From Rhizobacter sp. OV335 (GTDB lineage: Bacteria > Pseudomonadota > Gammaproteobacteria > Burkholderiales > Burkholderiaceae_C), in assembly GCF_900142965.1 (NCBI RefSeq), contig NZ_FRCQ01000006.1, forward strand, positions 1-64,000: a stretch of DNA of 64,000 nucleotides, written 5' to 3'. The position numbers were made by a program, and so were the translations under genes. Positions 36,676-44,810 of this stretch are shown in pieces. Each line of letters begins with the position of its first letter. Within the stretch, counting starts at the first letter, position 1. The notes under the pieces are model-generated. The model was not told the DNA's origin. It was given only the letters and a program-made list of their open reading frames with translations, and did no database searches.

Positions 36676-37347
36676 TCAGCGCGGTGCCAGTTGCAGCGTG
36701 CCGCCGGGCCCGGGCGTGGCAGCGATCGCGTCGTAGCCCGGCAACTGCGGGTGCGGTGTTGCGATTGGATGCGTGTGCGTGGCCGTGATCACGACGATCG
36801 CCGCGCCCGCCGCCTCGGCCGCCGCGATGCCGGCCGGCGCGTCCTCGAAGACGAGGCAGGCCTCTGCCGCCACGCCCAGGCGCTGCGCCGCGAGCCGGAA
36901 GCAGTCGGGTGCCGGCTTGCCGTTCACCACGTCGTCGGCGGTCACGATCACCGCCGGCAGCGGCAGGCCGGCCGCCGCGATGCGGCGCAGCGCGAGCGCG
37001 CGCGGCGCCGACGTGACGATGGCCCAGCGATCGGCCGGCAACGCGGCCAGGAAGGCCGCAGCACCGGGGATCGCCTCGATGCCAGCCACGTCGTCGATCT
37101 CCAGCCGCGTGATCTCGTCGGCCTCGGCCTGCGCGTCGATGCCGGGCAGCGCGAGCTGGCGGATCGTCTCCACCGCGCGCCGGCCGTGGATGGTCGGCAG
37201 GAAGGCGGCCAGGTCGAGGCCATGGCGCCTGGCCCAGGCCGACCAGACCCGCTCGGCGGCCGCGATCGAGCTGAGGATCGTGCCGTCCATGTCGAACAGG
37301 AAGGCGGCGAAGGGGCGGTCGGCGTACGGCGGGGGAATGGGGGCCAT
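36676..37347 (-). CDS. HAD family phosphatase (beta-phosphoglucomutase/phosphoglycolate phosphatase-like)
   Basis: A 223-residue haloacid dehalogenase superfamily hydrolase. Motif I is FLFDMDGTIL (nucleophile Asp near residue 18), motif II is IVTSAP, the motif III lysine is in NGKPAPDCF, and motif IV is VFEDAPAGIAAA. The small helical cap between residues about 30 and 90 fits the sugar-phosphate phosphatase subgroup (2-deoxyglucose-6-phosphate or glycerol-3-phosphate phosphatase-like). The true substrate cannot be told. It lies downstream of the orphan E1 gene on the same strand, separated by a hairpin. Confidence 0.88.
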   Translation of the reverse strand: MAPIPPPYADRPFAAFLFDMDGTILSSIAAAERVWSAWARRHGLDLAAFLPTIHGRRAVETIRQLALPGIDAQAEADEITRLEIDDVAGIEAIPGAAAFLAALPADRWAIVTSAPRALALRRIAAAGLPLPAVIVTADDVVNGKPAPDCFRLAAQRLGVAAEACLVFEDAPAGIAAAEAAGAAIVVITATHTHPIATPHPQLPGYDAIAATPGPGGTLQLAPR

Positions 37348-37355
37348 GGGGCACG

Positions 37356-37380
37356 CTGGGGGCGGTGGAAGGGCCCCCAG
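37356..37380 (-). other. Hairpin between the E1-like gene and the HAD gene
   Basis: CTGGGGGC (37356-37363) pairs perfectly with GCCCCCAG (37373-37380) around a 9-base loop, in the 45-bp gap after the E1-like stop. It may end or attenuate the E1-like transcript before the HAD gene. No T-run follows on the minus strand. Confidence 0.4.
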
Positions 37381-37392
37381 GGTAACGTGGCT

Positions 37393-39984
37393 TCAGCCCC
37401 CCAGCGCCCGCGCCACCAACGCCTGCTGCTGCCGGTGATGCACCGCCTGCGACGACACCGCGCCCGCCGCCGTCACCGCGCGCGACACCTCGCTCAGCAC
37501 TGCGCCGGACGGGCAGGCGTCGGCCAGGTCGTCGCGCACGAAGGCCCAGGCGCCCTGGTTGCGCGTCTCCTCCTGCGCCCACACCAGCTCGCGCAATTGC
37601 GGGTAGCGCTGCAGCACCGCGCCCAGCTCGGCCTGCGGGAACGGGTACAGCTGCTCGAGCCGCACGATCGCGACATCGCTGCGCCCCTGCGCCACGCGAG
37701 CGCAGTGCAGGTCGTAGAACAGCTTGCCGCTGCAGAGGACGACGCGCGTCACCTGCGAGGCATCGGCCACCGCGTCATCGCCCAGCACCGGCTCGAAGCC
37801 ACCAGCCAGCAGCTCGCCCACCGTCGAATGCGAGGCCGACTCGCCGTACAGCACCGCCTTCGGCGTCATCACGACCAGCGGCTTGCTCACCGCGTCGAGC
37901 GCCTGCCGGCGCAGCAGGTGGAACCACTGCGCCGCGGTCGACGGAAAGGCAACCCGCAGGTTGTCGCCGCCGCACAGCTGCAGGAAGCGGCCGACGAAGG
38001 CGTTCGAATGCTCCGGCCCGACGCCTTCGTAGCCGTGCGGCAGCAGCAACGCGAGTGCCGAGCGGCAGCCCCACTTCGCTTCGCCGGCGCTGATGTACTG
38101 GTCGACGAACACCTGCGCGCCGTTGACGAAGTCGCCGAACTGCGCCTCCCAGATCGTCAGGCCGCGGCCTTTGCTGCCACTGCGTTGTGCGCCGATCTCC
38201 ACGCTGTAGCCGTATTCGAAGCCGAGCACCGCCTCTTCCGACAGCACCGAGTTGAGGATGTCGAAGCGCGCACCGCCGGCCTCGACCTGCCGCAGCGGCG
38301 TGAACGCCCCGGCCCCCGTCGCCCCCTGGTTGTGCCAGACGCCCTGGCGGTGCATGAAGGTGCCGCGGCCCACGTCCAGGCCCGACACGCGCACGTCGGT
38401 GCCGGCGCCGAGCAGCGAGGCGTAGGCCATGTTCTCGGCAAAGCACCAGTCGATGCGCGCGGCGTCGTTGCCCGCTGCATGCGACCACTGCTGCATCAGC
38501 GTGTGGATCACCGGGTGCGGCTGGAAGCCGCCCGGCAGCGTGGTCATCGCGGCCACCGCCGCCTGCAGGCGCTCGCGCGACCAGGCGGCGTGCGGCGGTG
38601 CTGCGCCGGCCACTGCGGGGGCCGACGCCGTCCCGGTCCCGATCGCCGCTTCATCCACGGGCTTCCTGGCCGAGAAAGCCTCGATCGCCGCGGCACGCCC
38701 GCCGGCGATGTACGACGCCATCTCCGCCTCGCTCATCATCCCGGCGGCCACCAGCGCCGCGCCATGCACCTCGACGACCGAGGGCTTCAGCTCGGCGCGC
38801 GGGTACGTGCCGGGGCTGCTCAAGGCCGGCAGGTCGTGCTCGGAATGGCCAAGCCGGCGGTAGCCGATCAGGTCGATCACGATGTCGGTGCCGAACTGCG
38901 CGCGGTACGCCAGCGCGATCTGCGCCGCGCGCGGCAACTGCTCGGGCGCATCGGCATTCACGCGCAGCACCGGCGCGTCGACCATGCGCGTCACGTCGGT
39001 GCAGTAGCGCGCGGCCTGCGCGTCCATCGCGTTCGGTTCGCTGAAGCCGAGCTGGTTGTTGATGATCACGTGCACCAGGCCGCCGACCGCGTAGCCCGGC
39101 TTCTGCGTCACCGCGAGCGTCTCCATCACGACGCCCTGCCCCGCGAACGCGGCGTCGCCGTGCAGCACGATCGCCATCGCGTGGCCGTCACCGCCGCGCA
39201 CCTGGCTCGCGCGCACCATGCCGGCCACGACCGGGTACACGCTCTGCAGGTGCGACGGGTTGTGGGCCAGCGTCAGCGCGATCTCGCCGTGCCGCGTCGC
39301 GACCGGGCGGCGACCGCCCAGGTGGTAGACGAGGTCGAGATACTGTTCCGGATCGCGCGCCTGCGGATCGAGGTAGCCCATCACCTCGGCCGCCGGCAGC
39401 CCCAGCAGGTTGACCAGCACGTTGATGCGGCCGCGGTGCGGCATGCCCATGAACACCTCGCCGACGCCGTGCGATGCGGCGCGTTCCAGCAGCGCATCGA
39501 GCAGCGGCAGCAAGGCCTCGCAGCCTTCGAGCGAGAAGCGCTTGCCATGCGGAAAGCGCCGCGCCAGGTGGTGCTCCCAGGCCTGCACCCGGATCAGGCG
39601 GTCGAGCAGCCCGGTGCCCGGCGGCGTGGCCGCCGGCGCGGCCTCCATGCGGGCCTGCAGCCACGCGCGGCGCGCGTCGTCGCGCACGGCCGAGGCATCC
39701 AGCACGAGCGGCCCGCAGTACGCGGCCTTCAGGCGCCGGTCGAGTTCGTGCACGTCGCGCGCGCCGAGCCACGGCGTGCCGTCGTGCGTCAACGCATCGC
39801 CCGGCGACAGGCCGAAGCGCTGCAGCGACAGGCCCTGCGCATCGAGCGGCCGCGACAAGCCGAGCGGGTCGAGCGCCGCATGGCGGTGCCCGTGCGCGCG
39901 GTGCGCCTCGACGAAGCGGTGGACTTCCGGCGTGAGCCGGGCCGGACGCAGCTGTGCGTCCTCGTGAAACGAAGTGGTCAACAT
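37393..39984 (-). CDS. Orphan 2-oxoglutarate dehydrogenase E1-like protein
   Basis: An 863-residue thiamine diphosphate-dependent E1 of the SucA/DHTKD1 type, which decarboxylates a 2-oxo acid. Marks: GMPHRGRINVLVNLLG, LTLAHNPSHLQSVYPVV, the ThDP site GDAAFAGQGVV with INNQLGFSEPN, GHSEHDLPALSSPGTYP, and the transketolase-type C-terminal half (LPHGYEGVGPEHSNAFVGRFLQL). It is roughly 80-90 residues shorter than usual SucA and differs at many consensus positions. No E2 (sucB) or E3 (lpd) gene is adjacent, so it is likely a paralogue rather than the TCA-cycle copy. A good GGAGGACGGA ribosome site precedes the ATG at 39984. Confidence 0.85.
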   Translation of the reverse strand: MLTTSFHEDAQLRPARLTPEVHRFVEAHRAHGHRHAALDPLGLSRPLDAQGLSLQRFGLSPGDALTHDGTPWLGARDVHELDRRLKAAYCGPLVLDASAVRDDARRAWLQARMEAAPAATPPGTGLLDRLIRVQAWEHHLARRFPHGKRFSLEGCEALLPLLDALLERAASHGVGEVFMGMPHRGRINVLVNLLGLPAAEVMGYLDPQARDPEQYLDLVYHLGGRRPVATRHGEIALTLAHNPSHLQSVYPVVAGMVRASQVRGGDGHAMAIVLHGDAAFAGQGVVMETLAVTQKPGYAVGGLVHVIINNQLGFSEPNAMDAQAARYCTDVTRMVDAPVLRVNADAPEQLPRAAQIALAYRAQFGTDIVIDLIGYRRLGHSEHDLPALSSPGTYPRAELKPSVVEVHGAALVAAGMMSEAEMASYIAGGRAAAIEAFSARKPVDEAAIGTGTASAPAVAGAAPPHAAWSRERLQAAVAAMTTLPGGFQPHPVIHTLMQQWSHAAGNDAARIDWCFAENMAYASLLGAGTDVRVSGLDVGRGTFMHRQGVWHNQGATGAGAFTPLRQVEAGGARFDILNSVLSEEAVLGFEYGYSVEIGAQRSGSKGRGLTIWEAQFGDFVNGAQVFVDQYISAGEAKWGCRSALALLLPHGYEGVGPEHSNAFVGRFLQLCGGDNLRVAFPSTAAQWFHLLRRQALDAVSKPLVVMTPKAVLYGESASHSTVGELLAGGFEPVLGDDAVADASQVTRVVLCSGKLFYDLHCARVAQGRSDVAIVRLEQLYPFPQAELGAVLQRYPQLRELVWAQEETRNQGAWAFVRDDLADACPSGAVLSEVSRAVTAAGAVSSQAVHHRQQQALVARALGG

Positions 39985-40142
39985 TCCGTCCTCCCTGACA
40001 GAAACGTGATGAAGATGAACTGCACGGAACCAGCGGAGCGGGCCAGCGCTCTGGTGGCGCCTGCCGTCCGATCAACCGTCTCCTCTCACCCCCGCGCCGC
40101 GTGCGGCACGGCCTCTCACCGAATCTCCGGAACCTCAGGACC

Positions 40143-41684
40143 TCACAGGGCGAACGAGCGGACCACGTGGGTCAGCTGCGTCGCCTGGTCCTGCAGCGCG
40201 CGGGCCGATGCGGTGCCTTGCTCGACCATCGCGGCGTTGCGTTGCGTGGAATCGTCCATCTGCAGGATCGCGCTGTTGACCTGCTCGATGCCCATGCTCT
40301 GCTCGCGGCTCGATGCGCTGATCTCGGCCACGATCTCGCTGACGCGCTTGATGCTGCTGACGACCTGCTTCATCGTGACGCCAGCCTGCTCGACCATCTT
40401 GCTGCCTTCGTCGACCTGGTTCACCGACGCGTCGATCAGCGACTTGATTTCCTTGGCGGCGGTCGCGCTGCGCTGCGCGAGGTTGCGCACCTCGGCGGCC
40501 ACCACCGCGAAACCGCGGCCCTGCTCGCCGGCCCGCGCCGCTTCCACCGCGGCGTTCAAGGCCAGGATGTTGGTCTGGAAGGCGATGCCGTCGATCACGC
40601 CGATGATGTCGGAGATCTTCTTCGACGAGGTCGAGATCGTGCTCATCGTCTCGATGACCCGGCCGACCACCTGGCCGCCCTGCGTCGCGACGGTCGAGGC
40701 CGACATCGCGGACTGGTTGGCCTGGCTCGCGTTGTCGGCGCTCAGCTTGACGGCGGAGGTCAGCTGCTCCATCGCCGACGCCGTCTCCTCGAGTGCGCTC
40801 GCCTGCTGTTCGGTGCGTGCCGACAGGTCGGTGTTGCCCTGCGACACCTCGTGCGCCGCGGTGGAGATGGTGTCGGCGCCGGTGCGCACCTCGGAGACGA
40901 TGCGGTGCAGGCTGTCGACCATGTGCTGCAGCGCGGTGATCAGCCGGCCCACCTCATCCTTGCTCTGGACCCCGAGGTTGTGCGTCAGGTTGCCCGCGGC
41001 GACCGACTCGGCCAGGTCGATCGCCCGTTGGATAGGGTGGGTGATGGAGCGCGTGATGGTCCAGGCCGTCAGCACGCCCAGCAGCACGGCGAGCACCGAG
41101 GCGCCCACCATCTGCAGCTTCGCGGTGCGCGAGTTGTCCTTCGCGGTGGCCACGTCGTCGAGCATGCTCTGCGATTGCCGGGCCACCATCTTGTCGATCA
41201 GCGCGTAGTAGCGCTGCTGCGGGGCGGCCATCTCGTCCTGGTAGACGACCATCGCGTCGTCGCGCTTGCCGGCGGCCATCAGGTCGAAGACCTTGCGCAC
41301 GACCACGCCGTACTCCTTGCGCGCCTTCGATTGCTCCTCGAATTGCGCCTTGTCTTCGGCGGTGTGGAGCATGGTCTCGAAGTCGGCGAGGTTCTTGGTG
41401 TTCGCCGCACGGATCGAGGCGTACTCGTCCATGTACTTCTTCAATTGCTCGGGCTGGGTGGACAGCAGGATGCGGCCGATCGTCACGGCGCCGTGGTCGC
41501 CCATGGTCTTGATCTTGTTGGCCAGCGCGATCTGCGCATAGCGGTCGTCGACCACGCTGTCCATGACCGAACTCAATCCGTTGAGGACCGAGGTGGCCAC
41601 GCCGAGGATCACCAGCAGCAGCGCGATGACGACCGAGAAGGCCAGCGCGAGACGCGAACCGATCTTGAGGTTCGACAGATTCAT
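40143..41684 (-). CDS. Methyl-accepting chemotaxis protein
   Basis: A 513-residue Tsr/Tar-like chemoreceptor: helix 1 at residues about 12-32, a periplasmic four-helix-bundle ligand domain (33-190), helix 2 at about 192-212, HAMP (213-265) and the cytoplasmic signalling coiled coil. The hairpin tip contains the near-invariant IGVIDGIAFQTNILALNAAV and the following EAARAGEQGRGFAVV. Methylation helices flank it (EQQASALEETASAMEQL). The C-terminus lacks the CheR-tethering NWETF pentapeptide. The ligand is unknown. A consensus FliA -10 element lies about 140 bp upstream on the minus strand. Confidence 0.95.
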   Translation of the reverse strand: MNLSNLKIGSRLALAFSVVIALLLVILGVATSVLNGLSSVMDSVVDDRYAQIALANKIKTMGDHGAVTIGRILLSTQPEQLKKYMDEYASIRAANTKNLADFETMLHTAEDKAQFEEQSKARKEYGVVVRKVFDLMAAGKRDDAMVVYQDEMAAPQQRYYALIDKMVARQSQSMLDDVATAKDNSRTAKLQMVGASVLAVLLGVLTAWTITRSITHPIQRAIDLAESVAAGNLTHNLGVQSKDEVGRLITALQHMVDSLHRIVSEVRTGADTISTAAHEVSQGNTDLSARTEQQASALEETASAMEQLTSAVKLSADNASQANQSAMSASTVATQGGQVVGRVIETMSTISTSSKKISDIIGVIDGIAFQTNILALNAAVEAARAGEQGRGFAVVAAEVRNLAQRSATAAKEIKSLIDASVNQVDEGSKMVEQAGVTMKQVVSSIKRVSEIVAEISASSREQSMGIEQVNSAILQMDDSTQRNAAMVEQGTASARALQDQATQLTHVVRSFAL

Positions 41685-41784
41685 TTTTACTCCCGGAACA
41701 TTGCGTTCAATGTCTCAATGGTGTGGAAACGTTTGCTTTTCGACAAGAGCGACTTTTGGTCGCCCTTCACGAATTGCTTCAGAT

Positions 41785-41829
41785 TTGCATTGCGGTGCAA
41801 TTCCCGTGAATTGCGTCCCAGTTATCGGC
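41785..41829 (-). promoter_or_regulatory. FliA (sigma-28)-like -10 element and leader hairpins of the chemoreceptor gene
   Basis: Read on the minus strand, 41829-41822 is GCCGATAA, an exact match to the flagellar sigma-28 -10 consensus. The expected -35 TAAAGTTT is not seen at the right distance, so the call is tentative. Just downstream in the presumed leader, CAATTC/GAATTG (41798-41813) and TTGCA/TGCAA (41785-41800) form overlapping small stems that could compete. Confidence 0.4.
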
Positions 41830-41924
41830 AACGCAGGCGCAGGCCTGAGTCGATTTCAGAGCGTTTCAGGACAATTCAGCCGCAATTTCAGCCCGGCCTG
41901 CGCCGCATCGGCCACAGTGCACCC

Positions 41925-42338
41925 ATGTGCTCCGACAACGCGACGACGCCCTCGAACACCGCGGTGTTCAGGCTGTCGCTGTGGCGGCAGGGATTGCATG
42001 TCGGATGGCTCGGCGAGAACAGCACCGAATGGGCCGTGCTGGTCACCGACATCCGCCACGCCCTGCTGCTGCAGGCGTGTCCGTACAACGGGTCGGTCTA
42101 CTACCAGGTGTACGGCAGCCTGCGCTATCTGGCACTCAGCCCCGACGCCTGCATCGGCTTCTACAACTGGGCGAATGCCAGCGGCTTCACGCGCGAAGGC
42201 CGGCACCTGGTGGCCGACGACACCGGGCAGAAGCTGGCGCTGCAATCCGCCGAGAGCGGCGACCTGTGCGCGTGGAACGGCTGCGGCGTGCTGGAGGTCG
42301 GCTTCGAGCCGGTGGCTGCCGGCGTCGGGGTGCGGTAG
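41925..42338 (+). CDS. Unknown 137-residue protein
   Basis: I do not recognise this protein. Codon use has the strong third-position GC bias of the neighbours, which supports a real gene; the ATG at 41925 follows a non-coding-looking stretch. The sequence looks beta-rich, with aromatic-containing segments such as LSLWRQGLHVGWL, YYQVYGSLRYLAL and CIGFYNWANASGF, and four cysteines. It has no signal peptide or membrane helix. It lies between the divergent chemoreceptor gene and the convergent M16 peptidase gene (13-bp gap), so context gives little. A lectin-like or ligand-binding beta domain is a loose guess. Confidence 0.6.
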   Translation: MCSDNATTPSNTAVFRLSLWRQGLHVGWLGENSTEWAVLVTDIRHALLLQACPYNGSVYYQVYGSLRYLALSPDACIGFYNWANASGFTREGRHLVADDTGQKLALQSAESGDLCAWNGCGVLEVGFEPVAAGVGVR

Positions 42339-42351
42339 TCGGTTCGCGTCG

Positions 42352-43680
42352 TCAGTTCGCAGGCACGCCCACAAACAGTGCACCGGCCCGCTCGCGCGCG
42401 CGCACCGGCACGCTGCCCGCGAGCGCGACGGCGGCCGTGCTGCCGAGCAGCGTGGCGAACACCTCGCGCACGTCCTGCTCCGACGCGGCCTGCAGGCGGG
42501 CGAGCCACTCGCGGCTGTCGCGCAGCTGGCCGAAGGTGAAGACGTCCTGCACCGCTGATTCGATGCGGCGCGACGGCTGGTCGAGCGCGCGCAGCGTGCG
42601 CACCGCGATCTGGTTGCGGGCGCGCTCCAGGCCGACCGCATCGGTGCCGTCGGCATGGCGGCGCAGCAGCTGGGCGACAGCCTCGAGGAACTCGTCGGCC
42701 TGGGCCGGCGCGGTCGCCGCCTCGATGACGAACTGGCCGGACGACGGCAGGATGTCGGCCGAGCACGACGCGAAGTACGCGAGGCTGCGGCGCTCGCGGA
42801 TCTCGTCGAGCAGCGGCGAGCTCATGCCCTCGCCGAGCAGCGCGGCCGCCAGCACGCTGTTGACGTGGGTGTCGTCGGCCAGCGCCGGCGCCTCGAAGCC
42901 GAGCACCGTGTGGCACTGCGCGCTGCCCGACATGCGGCGCAGCTTCAGGCCGCCGCGCCAGTCGGGGTGCGGCACGGCGTTCGGCTCGCCGCCGGGCATC
43001 GCGGCGAACGCGGATTCGACCGCGCGCACGAAGGGCTCGAACTCGACCGGCCCGGCCGCGGCGACGATGACGTTGGCCGCGGTGTACTGCTGCCGCACGT
43101 AGGACAGCAGGTCATCGCGGCTGAAGCGCTTCAGGTTGGCGCGGTTGCCGATCACCGGCTGGCCGGCCGGGTGCATGCCGTAGCAGGCGCGGTCGAACAG
43201 CTGGAAGGCCATCGCGGCGGGGTCTTCCTCGAACTCGGTGAATTCGTGCTCGATGACCTGGCGCTCGCGCTCCAGCTCGTCGGCGGGGAAGGTGCTGTGC
43301 AGCACGATGTCGGCGAGCAGGCCGACGAAGGCCGGCAGGTCGCGCGCGAGGCCCTCGATGTGGAAGGCGGTGTGGTCCTTGTCGGTGTGGGCATTGACCT
43401 CGGCGCCGAGCCGTTCGGCATCGAGGTTGATGCGCTGGCAGTCGCGCGACTGCGTGCCCTTGAAGGCCATGTGCTCGACGACGTGGCTGATGCCGTTGAG
43501 CAATCGCGATTCATGCAGGCTGCCGGTGCGGATGAAGACGCTCAGGCTGACCGTCTGCCGCCACGGCATCGGGATCGCGACGGCGCGCAGGCCGTTGGGC
43601 AGGGTGGCGAGCTGGGGGGTGGGGGCGATGGGGTTCAAGGGCGGGGCCGGTGCTGCATGTCGAAGGCCCACATCATGCAT
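42352..43680 (-). CDS. M16 family zinc metallopeptidase
   Basis: A 442-residue single-chain M16 (pitrilysin/processing-peptidase-like) enzyme. The inverted zinc motif HxxEH is HVVEH near residue 66, followed by MAFKGT, and the third ligand Glu lies in a helix of the type ERQVIEHEFTEFEEDP. The C-terminal pseudo-active half (FEAPALADDTHVNSVLAAALLGEGMSSPLLDEIRE) carries the family RxxY-like region RERRSLAY. It resembles bacterial PqqF/YmxG-type peptidases. There is no signal peptide, so it is cytoplasmic. I set the start at the ATG at 43680. Confidence 0.92.
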   Translation of the reverse strand: MHDVGLRHAAPAPPLNPIAPTPQLATLPNGLRAVAIPMPWRQTVSLSVFIRTGSLHESRLLNGISHVVEHMAFKGTQSRDCQRINLDAERLGAEVNAHTDKDHTAFHIEGLARDLPAFVGLLADIVLHSTFPADELERERQVIEHEFTEFEEDPAAMAFQLFDRACYGMHPAGQPVIGNRANLKRFSRDDLLSYVRQQYTAANVIVAAAGPVEFEPFVRAVESAFAAMPGGEPNAVPHPDWRGGLKLRRMSGSAQCHTVLGFEAPALADDTHVNSVLAAALLGEGMSSPLLDEIRERRSLAYFASCSADILPSSGQFVIEAATAPAQADEFLEAVAQLLRRHADGTDAVGLERARNQIAVRTLRALDQPSRRIESAVQDVFTFGQLRDSREWLARLQAASEQDVREVFATLLGSTAAVALAGSVPVRARERAGALFVGVPAN

Positions 43681-43692
43681 GCATCGAAAAAT

Positions 43693-43831
43693 CCGTTCAG
43701 CCTGAGGTATCGAAGGCCCGCGCTTCGTGCACAACCCTTCGACGGACGGGCCTTCGACAGGCTCAGTCCCTGCTCAGGGCGAACGGAAACTCGCCGGTTT
43801 CGACAAGCTCAACCCGAACGGATTGATGAGC
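43693..43831. repeat. Array of TTCGACAGGCTCAG-type palindromic repeats
   Basis: Three units of a short repeat common in Burkholderiales intergenic DNA. A minus-oriented copy is at 43693-43716 (CCGTTCAGCCTGAGG, then TATCGAAGG). Two plus copies follow: CCTTCGACAGGCTCAG with CAGGGCGAACGG at about 43751-43786, and TTTCGACAAGCTC with AACCCGAACGG at about 43798-43821. Opposed copies can pair into a stem. It fills the gap between the M16 and SRPBCC genes, and a degenerate relic (CAGCTTGTCGAAACCCG) occurs near 11547. Confidence 0.65.
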
Positions 43832-43858
43832 GGATCGGCAAACGGATGGGTGATCGGT

Positions 43859-44356
43859 TCAACCCAGATGCGCCGCCAACTGATCGAACGTGCCGCCGTA
43901 GCCCTGCTCCATCGAGGGCTGCAAGTCATCGAAGAACTGGCGCTCGGCCGCCTCCTCGCCGAACGGGCTGGCCTTCAGGTGCACGGTGGTCACGCCGCCC
44001 TGCTCCGAGAACGTCACCGCGTTCTCGATCTCCATCGGGCAGTGCTCGCTGAACGGTGCGCGCGCGATGCCGCCGTGCGCATTCGCGAACGAGTTGAGCC
44101 AGACCAGCCGTTCGCCAGCGACGATCTCGCGGTAGTTGAAGCGGCCCCACATCGTCGGGGCGCCGTCGAAATGCATCGCGTAGTGGAAAAAGCCGCCGGG
44201 CTGGAATTCGAAGCGGCGCACCTCGATCGTGCAGCCCTTCGGACCCCACCATTTCTGCAACTGCGCCCGCTCGCTCCAGGCCTTCCAGACCACCGCGCGC
44301 GGCTGGCGGAATTCACGGGTGATGACGAAGCTCGTCGAATCAGGGCTTGCGGACAT
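43859..44356 (-). CDS. SRPBCC (AHSA1-like) domain protein
   Basis: A 165-residue helix-grip-fold protein of the AHSA1/polyketide-cyclase-like group: FVITREFRQPRAVVWKAWSE, LQKWWGPKGCTIEV and a C-terminal helix MEQGYGGTFDQLAAHL. Such proteins have a hydrophobic cavity, and their ligands are generally unknown. The ATG at 44356 lies inside the end of the ArsR gene (17-base overlap). The ArsR-SRPBCC pair is a very common bacterial arrangement, implying joint control by the inverted repeat upstream of ArsR. Confidence 0.9.
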   Translation of the reverse strand: MSASPDSTSFVITREFRQPRAVVWKAWSERAQLQKWWGPKGCTIEVRRFEFQPGGFFHYAMHFDGAPTMWGRFNYREIVAGERLVWLNSFANAHGGIARAPFSEHCPMEIENAVTFSEQGGVTTVHLKASPFGEEAAERQFFDDLQPSMEQGYGGTFDQLAAHLG

Positions 44357-44729
44357 GGCGCTTTCCTTTCGGTGTCGGTGTGGATGTGGTGGTGGCGGGC
44401 TGCGTGGATTGCAGCAAGGCGTCGAGCCGGTCGAAGCTGTCTTCCCACAGCGCGCGGTAAGGGGCGACCCATTGCGCCACCTCCTGCAGCCGCGCCGCCT
44501 CGAGCCGGCACGGCCGCGTCTGCGCGGCACGGCTGCGCGAGATCAGCCCGGCGCGCTCCAGCACCTTCAGGTGCTTCGAGATCGCCGGCTGCGACAGCGC
44601 GAACGGCTCCGCCAGTTCGTTCACCGTCGCCTCGCCCGAAGCCAGCCGCGCCAGCATCGCCCGGCGCGTCGGATCGGCCAGCGCGGCAAAGGTCAGGTCG
44701 AGCACATCGGAACCCATCGCGGAACCCAT
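44340..44729 (-). CDS. ArsR family transcriptional repressor
   Basis: A 129-residue winged-helix regulator: ALADPTRRAMLARLASGEATVNELAEPFALSQPAISKHLKVLERAGLISRSR is spread over residues 16-67 (quoted in pieces in the family pattern: PTRR, NELA, QPAISKHLKVLE). It lacks the ELCVCDL metal-binding motif, so it is not a metal sensor of the classical type. ATGs at 44729 and 44717 are both possible; AAGG nine bases before 44729 favours the first. It is co-transcribed with the SRPBCC gene, and a perfect inverted repeat lies 14 bp upstream. Confidence 0.92.
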   Translation of the reverse strand: MGSAMGSDVLDLTFAALADPTRRAMLARLASGEATVNELAEPFALSQPAISKHLKVLERAGLISRSRAAQTRPCRLEAARLQEVAQWVAPYRALWEDSFDRLDALLQSTQPATTTSTPTPKGKRHVRKP

Positions 44730-44742
44730 CGCATAGCCTTGT

Positions 44743-44770
44743 CTTTATATAACCTTATGGAAATATAAAG
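44743..44770. promoter_or_regulatory. Inverted repeat operator/promoter of the ArsR gene
   Basis: CTTTATAT (44743-44750) and ATATAAAG (44763-44770) are perfect inverted arms 12 bases apart, in an AT-rich patch of otherwise GC-rich DNA, 14 bp upstream of the ArsR start. TATATAA-like sequence on the minus strand may be the -10. It is the natural site for autorepression by the ArsR protein. Confidence 0.6.
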
Positions 44771-44810
44771 AGCACTCGCGCGCCTGTCAACCAGGCATGC
44801 GCCGGACAGA

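Noticed and set aside
36652-41208. A very long plus-strand open frame antisense to the HAD, E1-like and chemoreceptor genes
   Set aside because: High GC removes stop codons from antisense frames. The translation is Arg/His/Ala-rich without any family motif, while the minus strand carries clear enzymes with conserved motifs.
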